Source of the DNA: Dipetalonema caudispina
Lineage: Eukaryota > Nematoda > Chromadorea > Rhabditida > Onchocercidae
Reading direction: 5' to 3'
DNA length: 64,000 nt
Assembly (NCBI GenBank): GCA_013365325.1
Contig: JABVXV010000017.1
Coordinates: forward strand, 62,001-126,000
Made by a program: the position numbers and the translations under genes
The notes under the pieces: model-generated
The model's database searches: none
The model's input: only the letters and a program-made list of their open reading frames with translations
Told to the model about the DNA's origin: nothing
In this document: positions 23,514-37,791 of the stretch, in pieces
How positions within the stretch are numbered: position 1 is the stretch's first letter
Layout: every line of letters starts with the position of its first letter

Positions 23514-26500
23514 CTGGAAATATGAATAAGGCTCTCATTGCACACGATGAGAAAATGTTGGGACAACAACTTAAGTCTTTACTCCCCTTGCAGAGATTAG
23601 TTAATATGATTATAACCCAACAGATAACTAAAATATGACGGCAAAGAAGGTAGTTTTGATCTAGTTTAGTTCATTTCTTTTTATTTACCAATAACAATAA
23701 TTGTTTTGAGGTGAAATGAATGAACGGCTTTAAAAGGTAATGGAAAGAGTTATTTGGACTACCTCAAAGTTTCGACTATGAGCTACTTTCACATATATTG
23801 AAACAACACCTGTAAAACAAAAAAAATAATACGATCATTTGTGACCAAATTTTCAACGTAAAGAGGAATAAGAATGAAAAAGATAATAAATGTGTAAACG
23901 ATGATATGTAAAACGGTGTAAACAACTGGGTTGATGATAAGATGAGTTGGGTAGAATTTTTGGGAAGCAGAAAATGTGAATCATATTCAGTTAATCACCC
24001 AATCATCTATGACACTTCGACTGACACTTCTAACCTCACCTTCATCAATCCGATATACCGAATACTTGCATTACCGGACTCCTCAACCTGAATCACTATG
24101 CCACAAATATTACCGTAGTTGCCAGGCTCATGCGACGAATATGCATTTGGTTCGTTTCTATGAAAATGGTTATCGTCTTCCAAATCACTAAGGTATTTAC
24201 GATGTGAATTACTGGGTGGAATTATTCTTTCTCATTTTCAATTGACATCTTATCATCACCTACTCGACTTGTTGAATCATCAAATCAACCTGTCACTTTC
24301 GATATTGTTGCTCTCTCCCTCTCTCTCTCTCTCTTTCGTTATCAGATATCTTAGTGTCGTCAGACGACAATTGGGACAGTATTGAAATGATCAGTTGTTA
24401 GTCCTAAACTTTATTTCCTACATTTCTACTGTTTGATAGGGCTAAACATCTCTGTTTATCCGATTAAACACAGTTAGTTTCGGTTGGTTCTCCCAAATAA
24501 CAAGTCATTGGATGGAAAAAAAAAAAAAAAAAATGATCACAGCAAAATTAAATTTTCCGCTATAAAAGTTCAAAAGTTTTAAAAAGGATAAAATTTGATT
24601 TGAAGTAATGCAGCAGGATCAGTAATTATTGGGTGAGTTGTAATAACTTAAATATCACTGAAAGAGTAGGTAACAAAAAAGATTGAGTCACAGCAGCAAT
24701 AATTATTTTACAATAAATTAAAAATAGTAGTCAAAAGCATTTTGTATTAATATAGAAAAATCTCTAAAATGAAAAGATATCAGGAGAGAGATAAGAAGAT
24801 TTATTTAAAACTAATAATAGTTCCCACTAACAACTTTTTCACAAAAAAACGACAATTTTCTCAATATTTATTTTTATTAGCATTATTGGCAGTTTTATTA
24901 GTGAAGTTATTGTTGTTAGTAAATTAATTATTCGCAAATCAGTGAGTTTTGAAAGGTACTTTTCCATAACATTAAATAAGATTTTTATGAGAGGCATGGA
25001 ATTGGTTAAAATCAAACATCTTTACAAATATTTATAATTTGTTAGGATTATTTTCTTGATACTTTAAATAAACACGATTGGCCTGATGAGTTTATTTGGA
25101 TGAATCATTTACTCAAAAGAAAATCATTAATGAAATTTTCTAAATTTTTTGAAGTGCTTTCAAAATTTTAATTACTATTTAGTGTTGATCAAGTAGTGCC
25201 ATCTCCTCAAGTATTTAACAAGCAGTTATTATAATTAGCCAACTTTTTAAATCAGTAATTCTGTCATTACTCCTCATTTCTAGAGTGGAAAATCCGAATG
25301 CGTACTTTTAAATTGAAAAATGATTGCCGCGAAATATTTTTGAAAATTTTTAGAAATTGCTACAACAACATTTGATGCGATATAACGATGTTATTCAATC
25401 CTTTCACTGGACAATGCGGTAACTATACTTTGGAATCATTTCAAAAGCTGTGGGAATGTTTCATCTATTTCTTCAGGTGAGACAATATAAGCACTACCAT
25501 TACTTTTAAATTTGACATTGAAGGATTTTCCTAATTTTAATGGAAATTTAAGTTAACCAAATAAAAATGAAGGAGGAGAGAGGGGATGAGGCAATATCAT
25601 TTGTGTTTGCAACTTGCAAGGAACATTGTCATCGATGTCAATATAAAGATGTCCCATTTCTCCACGGAACATGAACCTTCCCTGATACATAACACATTCC
25701 TACCTATAATCACTTACTACTGATCTTCATATCTGATAATACCTGAGTAATTCTTATGAAAATGCCTGATTCATCCATACACCATTTCTTACTCCTACAA
25801 TTGATCAATTACGAAACTTTCTACTGCTGTAAAATTTTGCAGCACCTCGATGAAACAACTTTTTCAAAAAAAATTCATAAATTTCGTTTCATTTATTTGA
25901 TTACGCAAACGCTTTTCTTTTTCATATCAAATGTATATGTAAAATTTTGAACGTCAAATTGAGAAATGAATATTTTTTTCAAGGAACAAACCAAGTTTAT
26001 TTGAGAGTTTTTCCCTTTGCTGAAAAAAGAGAAAATAAACAATCCATTAGCAACATCTAAATGAGAGGACTTGGAAAATTCTAATTCCTTCTTTTCTTCA
26101 ACTTAGACAATTCACATGTATAATGAAGAAACGATAAGCGATAAAAGGAACACAGTAGTATCTCCGATAATCGCTAAGAAAAAATATCATGAAAAAGTTG
26201 ATCATTTCATAAAAAACTGATCATTTCATAACTTTCCATCGCGAATTACTCCACTTAAGTTAAAATTAATCTATACTGAAAGGTACTTCATAAGGTCTAA
26301 TCATATAAATGAATTGAAACTTTTCAAATTGCTTTGAATTCTTAGAAAAGTAAGTGGTGGTAGTCATTTCGATTAGGTGATTTCTTCTCTCTGTTAGGAA
26401 ATTTGGAAGTTAAACCTATTTTTAAATGTATCTGTTCAAAAACTAAAACCAAAAAAGTAATACTTTTATGTGAATTGCTATTTTTAATCTCTTCGCTGAA

Positions 26501-29500
26501 TTGATGTTCAAATTGAATATTGGCCTTTTCAATGCTTTAAGAGGCAAATTTAAAGGTCATTGATTTAGTAGAAGATAGCATGAATGCAATAAAATTATCT
26601 CTTCATAAATTATTCCGAAACTTAGTTCTGGAAAATTACAAGTTGAAATAGACTGGACTCGATAGTAAAATCTCGTTTTGAAGGGTTTGTCATAGGCTCT
26701 AATTGACCCTATGTCTCTGAATGGAATGTTTACAAATATACTCAATAAATGTTTCGATTATGTTTCTCGGTGACATTCGATCAATGGAATTTTTTTTGAA
26801 GGAATAATATTTTCCTTTGCTGAAGAATAATCATCAGAAATGTTACATTTGAAAGACTAATTTTTTGCTTCTTCTCTTCTTAACATGCCTTACGTTGGAT
26901 TCTTCCAAAAACACGTTGGTATCAAAATTCTTTCGAAAGAATGAATTAGTGTTAAACTACAAAATTGATGCATGTTTGTTTTAACTTACAACTTCCAAAA
27001 TTTTGGAACACAATAATATATTTCACTAACTTTTTATACAAATGGAGCTCACTGAATGTCAGAATAAAAATTGCTCTCAGATTTATTTCTATTCGTTCAT
27101 TAGAATAAAAAACATTATGCTATTATATCTTTTCATTTGATATACTATTCGCCACAGTCGGCTGTCATAAAAATCAGACTCGAAATCAATTTATCAACTT
27201 CACTGTTCTAAATATGTAAAAAAAAAAAATCTTTTTTTAAAAACCGAAAGAGATTTAAGTTGCGCATGTATTCTTGATGAAGTAGACATTATAATATCCC
27301 TTATTTACATATAGTTGATCCCATTTCTATTGCCCTATAAAAAGATTTTTAATTCTAATTCTAATAGATAACAAGTTCCTGGCAATAGGGAGTGCTGCTA
27401 AACAGATAAAGAATCATAGATGCGGCTTGGCTTATACAGAGTTGCTTTATATACTGCATCCTTCATATCATAGATTCTAGGATTATCATATTGGATAACA
27501 CTGGAAAAGCAATAAAGCAGTAAGTGGTAAACATTACGTAAATAACCCAAAATATAAAAATAAAATTTAACCGATAAATATTGACGATAGTGGATCCAAT
27601 CATAAAATGCTGAACTGAGTTAATAAGAATGCAGAAGAAAAGATAAAAAAAATAGCACATTCTATATTTCGTATAAGAAAGGATCACGTTTAATTTTGCA
27701 AATTTCTGAGGTGCTTTTACTCCTCCCGGGAGAAATGCATATGGAAACCTTCCTGCATTAAAGCACGGAAAGGTGACGTCAAGGCAGGAAAAGATATAAA
27801 ATCCGTGCTAATATCTCCCCTATAAAAATGAAAGACAAAATGATCTTGATCTTGGCAGATCAGTGAATACGATCACGTTATCAAAACCAGAGAATCGGAA
27901 ATGACTGAATTGGAGCGGTTTAGAGCTACTCCTGCGCCTAGTCCAATAATATTAATACACTACATACAAATATTTGTTTCAGTTCATTTCGTGTGCTAAC
28001 TTTTACAACATTACCAATCTTTGTACATATCTTAGGATAGGAATTTGGGATCTCACTATTTTAGTCTTAACCAGAACTAAGATCCAGGGAAGGCGCTGTA
28101 AGATTTACTTATTAATTTCAATCATGAAGCCCATGTGATTTACCGGATATTCTAGATTTTAGAATATTACTGATTTGATTTAGGTTCCGATGGGGGGTAT
28201 AAGAGTTTCCTCAATGAACTTTATTAGGAATAAATGTGCGTTATTGTTATAGCTCTGTATGAACTTCCAAGATATGAACTGTCATTTTGAAAAATTCTTG
28301 GATTTCATCGAAATGGATGATCTCTTCAAAATTGTTGAAAATAGGAGAAATAACGTAGATGAGAACTCCGTAGTAGCAAGAACTGGAGTGTAGTAAAACT
28401 TTGCAAGGACAATGATGGTAAGGGATAGTGTCAATAGGTAAATTTATCCCCGAAATGATCGATATCCATTTAGAACGGAATGCAGCGTTATTTATAGGAA
28501 TATTTCCTGAATAATTTGTTTCTCGACTTCAGTCAACGATAAATAATAGTTTGCCTCAAAAATACATCTAAGGTCAAGCAGTAGCAAATTTCTTAATCGC
28601 TAAATTTCCCTAAAGCAACAGTAGTCAAAACAGAAATTTAACTCACTGGCTTAGTACCATTAATTACCCCAGTTTCCTGCGATCACAAAACTATTTCTAA
28701 AGATGAACACTTCCTGTGGAGTCCTTCTGCACTTTTCAATCGTCTTATTCTTAATTTGTTTTAATCCACTACTTATTAGAACATCATGAGATCGCCTATA
28801 CAAATAAGAATTTGAATATTTAGAAAATCATTGTTGAAGAGATTCCCTTTGTTCTTGCACTACTTAAGCTGAAAGTAGAAAGCAGGTAAAGAATAAAGTT
28901 CCATTAGATGCATTAAATTGAAGCGTAAAGTGTTACTCACCAAAGAAGCGGAAAATATGCCGAAGGGTTGAGTAAGCATTTGGGAAGGGAAATTGTGGAA
29001 AAGAATGAATAATGAACAAGTACAGAAATGAAAAGGTTTAAACAAATAAAAAAGCCTTGAAAAATGAAGTAGTAGAATGAAAATAAAATTTAGAGAAGAC
29101 AGAATAAAACTTGCGAGGGGTTGGTTGTCACTGGAAAAGGAAGCAACACCTTACCTATGGTGTTATAACGTGCATACGTTGGCTGTATTATAATGTGAAG
29201 ATAATACTGCAGGCTTAATTTCAGGACTACAAAACTAGTTTTGTAATAATTCTCGCATGATGATGGTGAATTGTACTTGCTATAAACGTTCCATGTTTGT
29301 TATCTTTCTTATACAAATATCCTTCTGTCCTTCCCACCAAGCATTCAAAAAGAACAAATAAATGATTTTTACTGATCGACATATCCAACCGCGGCAAAAT
29401 CACCGAAAAAATTAGGCAAAAATAATGTGCGGAACAGATAATTAATAATAAAATTTATGCACCGGGTAATGAATGCCAGAGCACGATGGAACAAATCCTC

Positions 29501-30633
29501 TAGGCACTTTACGCAAGCCTGAGGATGAAATTTGAATGTCAGTAGAACAAATTCAGCAAAGCTATTCCTAGCTATACTAACAAACAATAACTCTAAGCTT
29601 GAAATCTTGACAGATGTTTGTCATTGATAGACAACTACACAGCCATAACATCTCGTCTGGAAATAGTAACTATAATTAGAAAATACGCAACCCACCACTC
29701 CACTGGGTTTCTGCATCCCGAAGTTGTACGGTATTTACATAGCACCTCATCATAAAAATGTATCAGTGATGATACAATTAGTAAACGACGAATTAACCTG
29801 ACATGAATCTGAAACATGTTCAACTATGTTATTACAAACTTACTCTTTCCTTCACCTGCGAGCATTCTCAGTGATACAGAGCCTGTTTATCGGATCAGAC
29901 ACTGACTGAAGCACAAGCAACTTCTTAATTCTTTTTCAGTGATAAACTAATGGGTATGAAATGAATTATTACTGCTATAGAAAGCGGACAACAGTAACTC
30001 TCCTAAAAAATCGGTAGCAATATTTCCAAGAAGTGATTACTTATGATAACCTGTAAGAAGTTCAGAGATCGCTGATATGTTCGAAAATTCTGACAGTGCA
30101 CCGGGCACTAACACACTTTTCATTTAACAAAAAAACTTTATCAGAAAACACATCTATCAATTTTCATCGTTTATTGAAAGAACTGTTAAAACTGTTTCGA
30201 ACATTTATGTGAGAAAACGAGAAAATATCTAGTTTGGTACCACCGAAAAGAGAAAGAAATCAAAAAAAAATATGAAAGTATAAAATGTTGTCGCTATAAA
30301 ACTCCATCACCGCGATATTTGAATAAAGATGAATGAAAGCACAGAAAATAACAAATATAAGATGTAAAACCAAAAGCTGATCACTATGTAGGTCTTCGTA
30401 TTACATTAAAAAAATATTCAGAAAATGATATCAAAACCAACAGAAAATTTCCAGCTATTTCGAGCCCAGCTGGTACTTCTTTCCATAAAACCTACACGTC
30501 TTCAACACCTTACTTGAAAAGATCACACAGATTCATAGGAAATATGAAAATAAAAAAGAAATTGACTGGAAGAACAAAAAATCAACCTATGATGAAAGAT
30601 AATAAAAATTCTTTGATCATTTACTAATACGAA
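23514..30633. other. 7.1 kb stretch without recognisable genes
   Basis: Both strands were read for splice-bounded exons, RNA genes and repeats. Only short AT-rich open frames were seen, for example minus 27463-27687 (hydrophobic), minus 29369-29587 and minus 29635-29823, none with family likeness. It should contain the 5' regulatory region and possible upstream exons of the PHACTR-type gene. A pyrimidine repeat at 24311-24335 and an SmaI-type palindrome CTCCCGGGAG at about 27722-27731 stand out only slightly. Confidence 0.45.
24311..24335. repeat. (CT)n microsatellite
   Basis: A CT dinucleotide run, interrupted once by CC, lies in the gene-poor stretch. Confidence 0.8.
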
Positions 30634-33507
30634 TCACAGGGATACCACTGACACTACGTTTGTTTTGTCCAAATCTAAACGACAGACCGGGCATTTTTTA
30701 TTGTACACCAGCCAGCGATCGATACAAACAACATGGAATACATGATTGCAGCGAAGAGCTCGAACTTCTTCGTCCATTTCAAAATCATTCAGACACACCT
30801 AAAGGAATTTGTGAAATGATTTTGGAAGGATCAATAATAACAAATGTAATAATACAAATGGAGGACAAGAAATACAAACTGACTGTGCAGCGTTCCTGTT
30901 CGTTTTCGGGAATATCATTCTCTTTGATATACTTGTAGGTAGTTGAGAAACGGTTGATTTGTTCAACGGTTGCCCCAATTGGTACGGGATCATTGGAAGC
31001 AGGCACATTGCCACCCAAAATGACTGTTGGATCATGTGGTTGCAACAAAACCTGAAGTAACAAAGTTTTTTATAAATGGACAAAATAGAAAGTTAAAGAA
31101 TTAACTCCCCCCCAAAAAAAAATGAGACAAGAATGTAAATCATAGCTTACCATAGCAAGCTCCATAATAGGTTGGTGGTGACGCGGTAGGAAAACCACTG
31201 GTTGAGATGCTAAACGTCTTGGGACAATATCAACACCAATCAAATTACTTGACGCCAAAGAATGCCGCTGAAACCACAAATTGTTGGCTTGCTGTTGACG
31301 TTCAATTTGTGCCACACGCGATGACAGCAACAAATCATGTACTGGATTCATATCAGTTTCACGCCTGAAGTTGAAGGTAAGTAAAGGTTTTTCTCTGGTA
31401 AAGCTATAAGTATATAAAAATTACTTGCCCATTTAAATTTAAAATTCACGCAGATTTGGCATATTGAAAAAGAAATCATTCACTGCTATACTCGATCACT
31501 ATACAAAAGCTACCTGTAACTAGTGCCTGATTCGTTCCGCTGGCAAAAGCACATCGGATGACGCGGACAAATATGATGATGATTGTGATATGGACAGGAC
31601 TGATAAGGACACTGGTAGGTAGTGCGACTACGGCAGTCACAACAAAATGTCGAATTTAAGCCTGGCCTACTATCTACTGCATTTCTCTCGTCACCTCGAT
31701 TTCTGGAAAAGAAAAACGTAATGCAGTGAAAATAACGCTATCAAAGAGTTGGTCATGCGTATAGTGAGGACATGCTTACTCGATATGCCGTTGAGAAGTC
31801 AGATATGAAGTGGTTGCTTCTGCACCAGGTTCAACACGGCGTATTTTCTGCAAACGAACATTCGCTGCACCATCCAGATCTGTTACCGGAGGATGACTGG
31901 TTGTAAGCTGTTCACCGGATCGCTTTAGTCGCATCACCGACGATCGAAGAGATGGTAAAGCTAAGGTAGGTGGCAAAGATGATACCTACAAAAATTTTAC
32001 AAATGCAAAGATGCTATGGAAGTGTTTCTGAGTTATTGAATGATAACAAGTCACAATGAATTTGAATTAAGCTGAACTCACGCGAGCAGATGCAACACTG
32101 TTTGTTATTGCTGCTGGTAAAGTGTGGGAATGGCTTTGCGATAATGTAGCAGGCACCGTGCCTAAAATATGGAAATGCCGTAGCCAATACAAACAAAGGA
32201 CATAGTAAGCCCAGAAATACCAACACAATACAATTGAATGAATTAAATGATACTTTCCCTCTTATAACCTTCCGTGATGGAACTAACCCAAAGATGAGAG
32301 TGAATGTGAAGCATAAGTGATTGGACGATGATGAAGCGCACATGGTTGAGCATAGATGCAGTGACAGACTGCTGTTATAGGAGTGGTGGCCGACAGGAAT
32401 GTACAAGGTGAAGCAGGAGGTGCAGCTGTAGGACCGGTAATATATGCAGCTGTTAATGCTGATGGATAGATGAGCGGAGCGGCAAAGGCTGGAGTCTGCG
32501 TAAAAGCCGTTTCGATCACACCAGGGACCTACAATTTTTGTTTTAAATAAATAAAATTAATGGATAATAAAAGTCTCAAATAATTCACGATGCGATGTAA
32601 TGTGTAAGCACAACTTTCTGAAAGGTTTCTTTCGATAACAGCCGTTGTGATATTCTAATTTTGTAAAACTTTATCTTAAAAGTTCTTAAGAGAAGGAACT
32701 CCACATTTATCATAATGATAGAGTGTATCCTTGCCATGATCTGAGAAAAGCATAAAAAAATTTTGGCGTGAGGCTTCCAGCTGCACTGAAATAATAAAGG
32801 AGAACCAACCTGTATTGGAATATAAGTTGCAGGGCTGCCTTGCAAAGTCACAGAAGGCACTGAACCAGCCGTAAATGTTGGTCCAGAAACAAAGGAAAGA
32901 GCTGTGTTATGCGATGTTTCGCTAGATTCTAGGACCCTATTCGTCCCATCGTTCATAACACTCGTCTGCAAAACGCTGTTTGCATTCTCCATATTTTCCT
33001 CCTGTAATGCATGCATTATGAAAATTTTTCTTCGACGTCTATTTCTATTATTAAAATTCTATCAGAAAGGATGCATAAACAGGAATGCATGAAGATATCT
33101 TGCAACATCGCTGCACAATCTTGACATCATTCAACGCTTCAATAGCGTCATTACCTGGATCTTGTAACATAGAAGACCATTGCATACTTACTGGTAATCC
33201 TAATATCGCAGCAATGCTTTGTACCTAGTGGATCAGTTCATTCAAAAGGAGTGATGAAAATGTAAGACATTATGTCACTAATTATCTAAGTGAATATTCT
33301 TTGGTTTTCCCTCTCTTAGCAAACACAACATACTTCGTTCATTTTTTCTACTATGGCCTGAATCCCCACAACGCTTTAACATCGACACAAGGATTTTTAT
33401 TCAAAGTATTCAATCAAACGAACACTGACCATTAACAGCTCACTCGACAATCCGTTTACTTCTTGTGCCGCTCCACTCGAAGATGTCGTCTGCTTTGTTT
33501 GGGACAT
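30634..33507 (-). CDS. RING-H2 finger E3 ubiquitin ligase, RNF38/RNF44-like
   Basis: Ten exons join in phase: 33430-33507, 33192-33224, 32810-33001, 32288-32528, 32082-32161, 31780-31985, 31514-31702, 31151-31364, 30884-31051 and 30634-30798, giving 521 residues. The C-terminal RING-H2 is complete: [29 protein letters not shown] (C3H2C3). It is preceded by the family-like [10 protein letters not shown] and [16 protein letters not shown]2 domain recruits E2 enzymes to ubiquitinate substrates. The N-terminal 400 residues are low-complexity and Ser/Pro/Ala-rich, with a Cys/His-rich patch encoded at 31514-31702 and a smaller one at 32288-32528. The first exon is open upstream of ATG 33507 to its acceptor at 33542, so an additional upstream exon is possible. 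Confidence 0.88.
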
Positions 33508-33541
33508 TTCCGGGGGCAGCAGATCGAAAAGAGGCAACCAC

Positions 33542-34740
33542 CTACAAAATTATGAATAAACCAATAAATTGCTAACACCGAAGTATGCAGGAAGTCGAAT
33601 GAATTAAGACCCGCATTTTCTAGCAGTTTGATAATATCAATATCATCCCTCCTTCCTCTCCCTGTACGGCATTACATTAGAAAACTCAAAAGATATGTTA
33701 AAAACTGAGTGATAAGTAATCGACCCGAACTACTTCCACCCCAACCGTCACAAATTGCGCAATTCACGAGCTGTGCATCAACCAAGAGAGCAATAATATC
33801 CTGGGCTTGCTCACAAATACTATTCTCTTTCGCAGTCCTGATCGAAAACCCTGCTGTCTCTTCAACGATCTCTCACTTCTCCATCACTTACATCTTCCTA
33901 TAACTACACACCATGACTGTTTCGTATTCTTTCCATCTCTGATTAATATATTCTTCCAAATTTTGTTAGCCTTTACTAATCCATAATATCTCTTACCCCA
34001 TGCCTACATTACCTTTGACCCTCCTTCAAAGAATCTCTATTCACCTTGTTATCCCCAACATCAATCATTATCGATCCTACTACACATTACTAATTATGTG
34101 ACACATAGACCTCATTCGGAATCCGAGGGTATGCGGGGGACTCCGTATAACATTCGAGATATCCAACCGAGTTTTATGATTTTGTTTAATTTAAAATTGC
34201 TTTTAATATTACAAAACTATGTATTATTATATTACCAGTGAGTAAATTATGTGACAAGCGATATGTAAGTGAGGGATAAGGAAGATATGAGCTGTAATTA
34301 ATACCAAATTTTAATCACTATGACTTTTTCAAGTCTTTTTCGACCACCATCATAATTCCCTCAACTTATAGGAAGCATAAAGATGAGCTATTATTCAAGT
34401 AAGAGATTGAGATCATCTTAACAAAAGTAATAGAATAAAAGTTCTAACTAATATCTAGACTCCTTCCCCAGCACGATATTTATTTAATCTGTTGAGTTCG
34501 AATGACATGGTGATGATAATCATTATGTTTTCGAGAAAAAAAAGTCACTTCATAGTTTTCAAAACAATCAGGTGTGTCAGTTGAGCGACAGAAATTAATT
34601 TTTGGAAAGAACAATGAAAGGATGGCTTGTACTATAAACATGGAAAAATCTCTAAAGATAAACTGTAATAGTTGTAAATATCTTTCAGGAATTGTGATCC
34701 TCAATAAGTATAACCGATCGATGATGTTGACGAGGTAAAA
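33542..34740. other. Divergent intergenic region, RING gene and SYS1
   Basis: No exon was recognised. It presumably holds the promoters of the RING-H2 gene (leftward) and SYS1 (rightward). A pyrimidine-rich plus strand near 33640-34130 has no family-like frame. Confidence 0.45.
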
Positions 34741-35633
34741 ATGAACTCATTCCGATCATATGTCTGGGATCCTGGTTTGATTATTTCGCAGATTGTGTGT
34801 GTGCAAGCAGCGTTCTATACTACCCAATGTGTTCTCGCAGTGGTACTCTCCGTTGGAGGCGCTTATCCTTCGTTGGAACAAGTGTTCACGAAAGAGGTCT
34901 GTTAATTTTATACCACTTTTGTCTCCTTAACTTCCACGTCACTTTCATCCCAATTAATTTTCTTCGGAAATTAATCTATGGTTACATACCCAACATTAAA
35001 CTGAATTACTCCATTTTGGAAACTTGACATCAATATAGCGATGTATGATTCAATGGAGTCATCGGTATTGAGAACCATCTTTTGATTGCTGGCCGGAAGG
35101 ACAACAAAAGGATAAAAATAACTCACTAGAAGAGTGATGTCGTAACATAAAATGAAAAGTTTGTAAGCATTTAGATGTTTTAACCTTACCTATGACATCT
35201 TATATTCAGTATAGAATAAACTAAATGTATAAATATAAGGAATTTCTTTTTTTAAAAATATGTTTATATAAGTGGTTTAGGTCCTTACAGATTCTCCAGC
35301 ATGGATTACTTGAATGACAGCTGTAATATGAATGTTTGGTTTCAGGCTACATTCCACGGAACAATCACGCAATTATTTTCAGCTGCAATGTGCTCTCTTA
35401 TCATGAGTAAAGTTGTTGGACGCTCAAAACAGTGTCTGGATTTTACATGTACTTTACATTTTTGGCACTTAATCGTTGTTATTTTGTATTATAGATTGAT
35501 TCCTACAGATATTTTCTGGTGGCTATTGCAGTTTTTCAGTGTCGTTTTATGCACAGTACTGGGTGAATATTTTTGTTTGCAACTTGAATCTAGAGATATT
35601 CATTTGTCAACCAATTTAAGATACGAAGTTTAG
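34741..35633 (+). CDS. SYS1: SYS1 Golgi membrane trafficking protein
   Basis: Two exons (34741-34896 and 35346-35633) give 147 residues; the human protein is slightly longer. SYS1 is a four-helix Golgi membrane protein that recruits the ARFRP1/ARL3 GTPase. The N-terminus FRSYVWDPGLIISQI matches the family's FRSYVWDPxLIxSQI. The core SKQCLDFTCTLHFWHL corresponds to GKQCLDFTVTVHFFHL, and FWWLLQ and GEYFCLQLESRDI also match. The first intron uses donor AAAGAG-GTCTGT and acceptor TGGTTTCAG. With this join the loop between helices 1 and 2 is several residues shorter than in human SYS1. An upstream in-frame ATG (35301) exists in the intron but would not join exon 1 in phase. Confidence 0.92.
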
Positions 35634-36038
35634 CACATTTGCTTTTTTTTACTCATGTCAACTGCTGCTAACTATATCATAAACATTATTTTCGTGATAA
35701 TGCAAAGATCCCATTGGTTTTAGTACCTTGGATGTGAATACATGAATCGTTCCAAATACTACATTATGAAATTTATGATTTAGTTTTGACTTACCCAACG
35801 AATATGCACTGAACTTTATCGGATATTTGCATAAGGAATAGTTCCAACCACAAATGACACTTTTTATTTGGATAACTGCAGTGTTTCCGTTTATGGGACA
35901 AGCAAAATTTCATGGCTCGTATAGTTTATTTGATGTATTTTGATAAGTGAAATAGAAGAATAATTATAAATTAGTAACAAATAATTATATCCCTTGTTCC
36001 CGTCTTTGCTAATAACAATTCATTAATACAACCATTCA
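35634..36038. other. Convergent 405-base spacer, SYS1 and UBA5 3' ends
   Basis: Only 3' UTR sequence was seen. A minus-strand AATAAA is listed separately. Confidence 0.5.
35925..35930 (-). terminator. Probable poly(A) signal of uba-5
   Basis: The plus strand reads TTTATT, that is AATAAA on the minus strand, about 110 bases past the UBA5 stop. Confidence 0.4.
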
Positions 36039-37754
36039 TCACAAACTTTTTAATTCGGCCATAAGTGCCGACAAATTCTTCACCTCGGATATTTGTTCCT
36101 TACTTTCCGTATTCTAAAAAACTTCTTTGAAAAAATATACCAAATCAAGAAGACTATTGAAATCATATATTTTGCCAAAACAATGAATTACGCAAACAAA
36201 TATTAGTCTGTTGACTACAATTATAAGATTTTCTGTAAAGTTGCTCTTATGTAACGTTAGGAAATACCTCTTTGACAGGAGCTTCATAGGCAAATTGTAT
36301 TCCTTCGCCAGGCCCATTGCATTGGTCATTAGTAGGATCAATCAACGACTCATCCACCACTTCAATTCCTGCAAGAATGAACATGAATAAGCGTTTACTG
36401 TAATCCACTTACAAAAATTTTCCAAAAACTAATAACCCCAGTCGTTATCCTCATGTGTTATCTTTTCTTCTTCGACCTTTTCATTCTCTTCAGCTTCCCT
36501 TTCATTCACAACTTGCTGCAATGATGCAAAGTGATGATAAATGCATCGTAATCAAAGACAAACTTAGAGAGAAACTTCTATATAAAATTTGTAAAAATTA
36601 TTGTGAATGAAAAAACGAAAGCATTTTGACTTCCAAAGTGTTGTTTCATCGACTAATATGTCAAGAAATCGGTAGTTTATACTTTATACTCTTCTTGTCT
36701 TTGTCGACAAAAACGGTCTTCACAACTTGGATTTGGTAACATTTGATGTCGAGGAAAGAAATCGCAGAGAGCATTATATCCCAGGCAGTAAGATACTTCA
36801 CCAAAATTTAAAAGGAATCTGAAATGATTTATTAACACAAACGTAAAACGGGTTTAGAGGTGATGTACGAATTAAAAAATATTGCATACTTCAAGGCATT
36901 TTGTACAAGAAAGCCGGCAACGACGGCCATCGTGGTGGGTAATGATGCAGCACAAACTCCTTCACGTTTCAGGGTACGTTCGTTAATATTAGAGGCAACC
37001 ACCAAAGGAGGAACACACTGAAAAATTATTAAATGAACATTTGAGAAGTACAGCTTAAAAAAGTTATGAGTTTTCAAAAAAAATGTTCATGAATCAATAC
37101 TGAAATTCTTTTGACTTCCTGAAATATTTTTTCTAACAAAGCAAAAATTATTACAGCAAAGCATGCACTATGTCCAGGACGCATACACTGTATATGGCCA
37201 GATACTGCATTCTCGCTAACACCAGATTCCATCCATATCTGATTCTCTTCGTTGCAAGCCTGAAAACAAAGGAGACACATTCAATTTACTTCAAATATTA
37301 ATGGTAAATAAGAGATGGAAAAAAGGTGAACTATAACACTGATGAAAAAATTAAAGCGGTTATACGTACAGTGTTAATAGTCATCCTAGCTTCGAAATTA
37401 TCCACACAACTGAGAACGAGTTCAACCTTCTCACCGGTAAGATTTCCCTTCCTACAAATAATTTGCAGAATTTTAACAAAAGTGAAGGACATGTTTGAAA
37501 ATTTTTCAAAAACAATGGCATCTAGTATATCATTCCAGTTCTGTGTGATTTAATACTAAAATTAACAAACATTATGCAGTTGTAGGAAATAGAAAAGAAA
37601 TCTTGAAGATATACAACACAGTAGTATCTTCCAACTGAAAAGCTTCCAGAGAATAACGATCTCGTGAGAGGATTGTTTCGCACAACAGATGTCAATCCCA
37701 GTAATTGGATAACTCAGCAGGACGTTCACCTACTATCTCTACAGGTCTTTATCC

Positions 37755-37791
<37 letters not shown>

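Noticed and set aside
23976..24191. 71-codon plus frame
   Set aside because: No signal peptide, splice site or recognisable motif; isolated in the gene-poor stretch.
29369..29823. Two minus frames with some coding look (FHRALAFITR; CRNPVEWW)
   Set aside because: No chain of phase-consistent exons and no family recognised.
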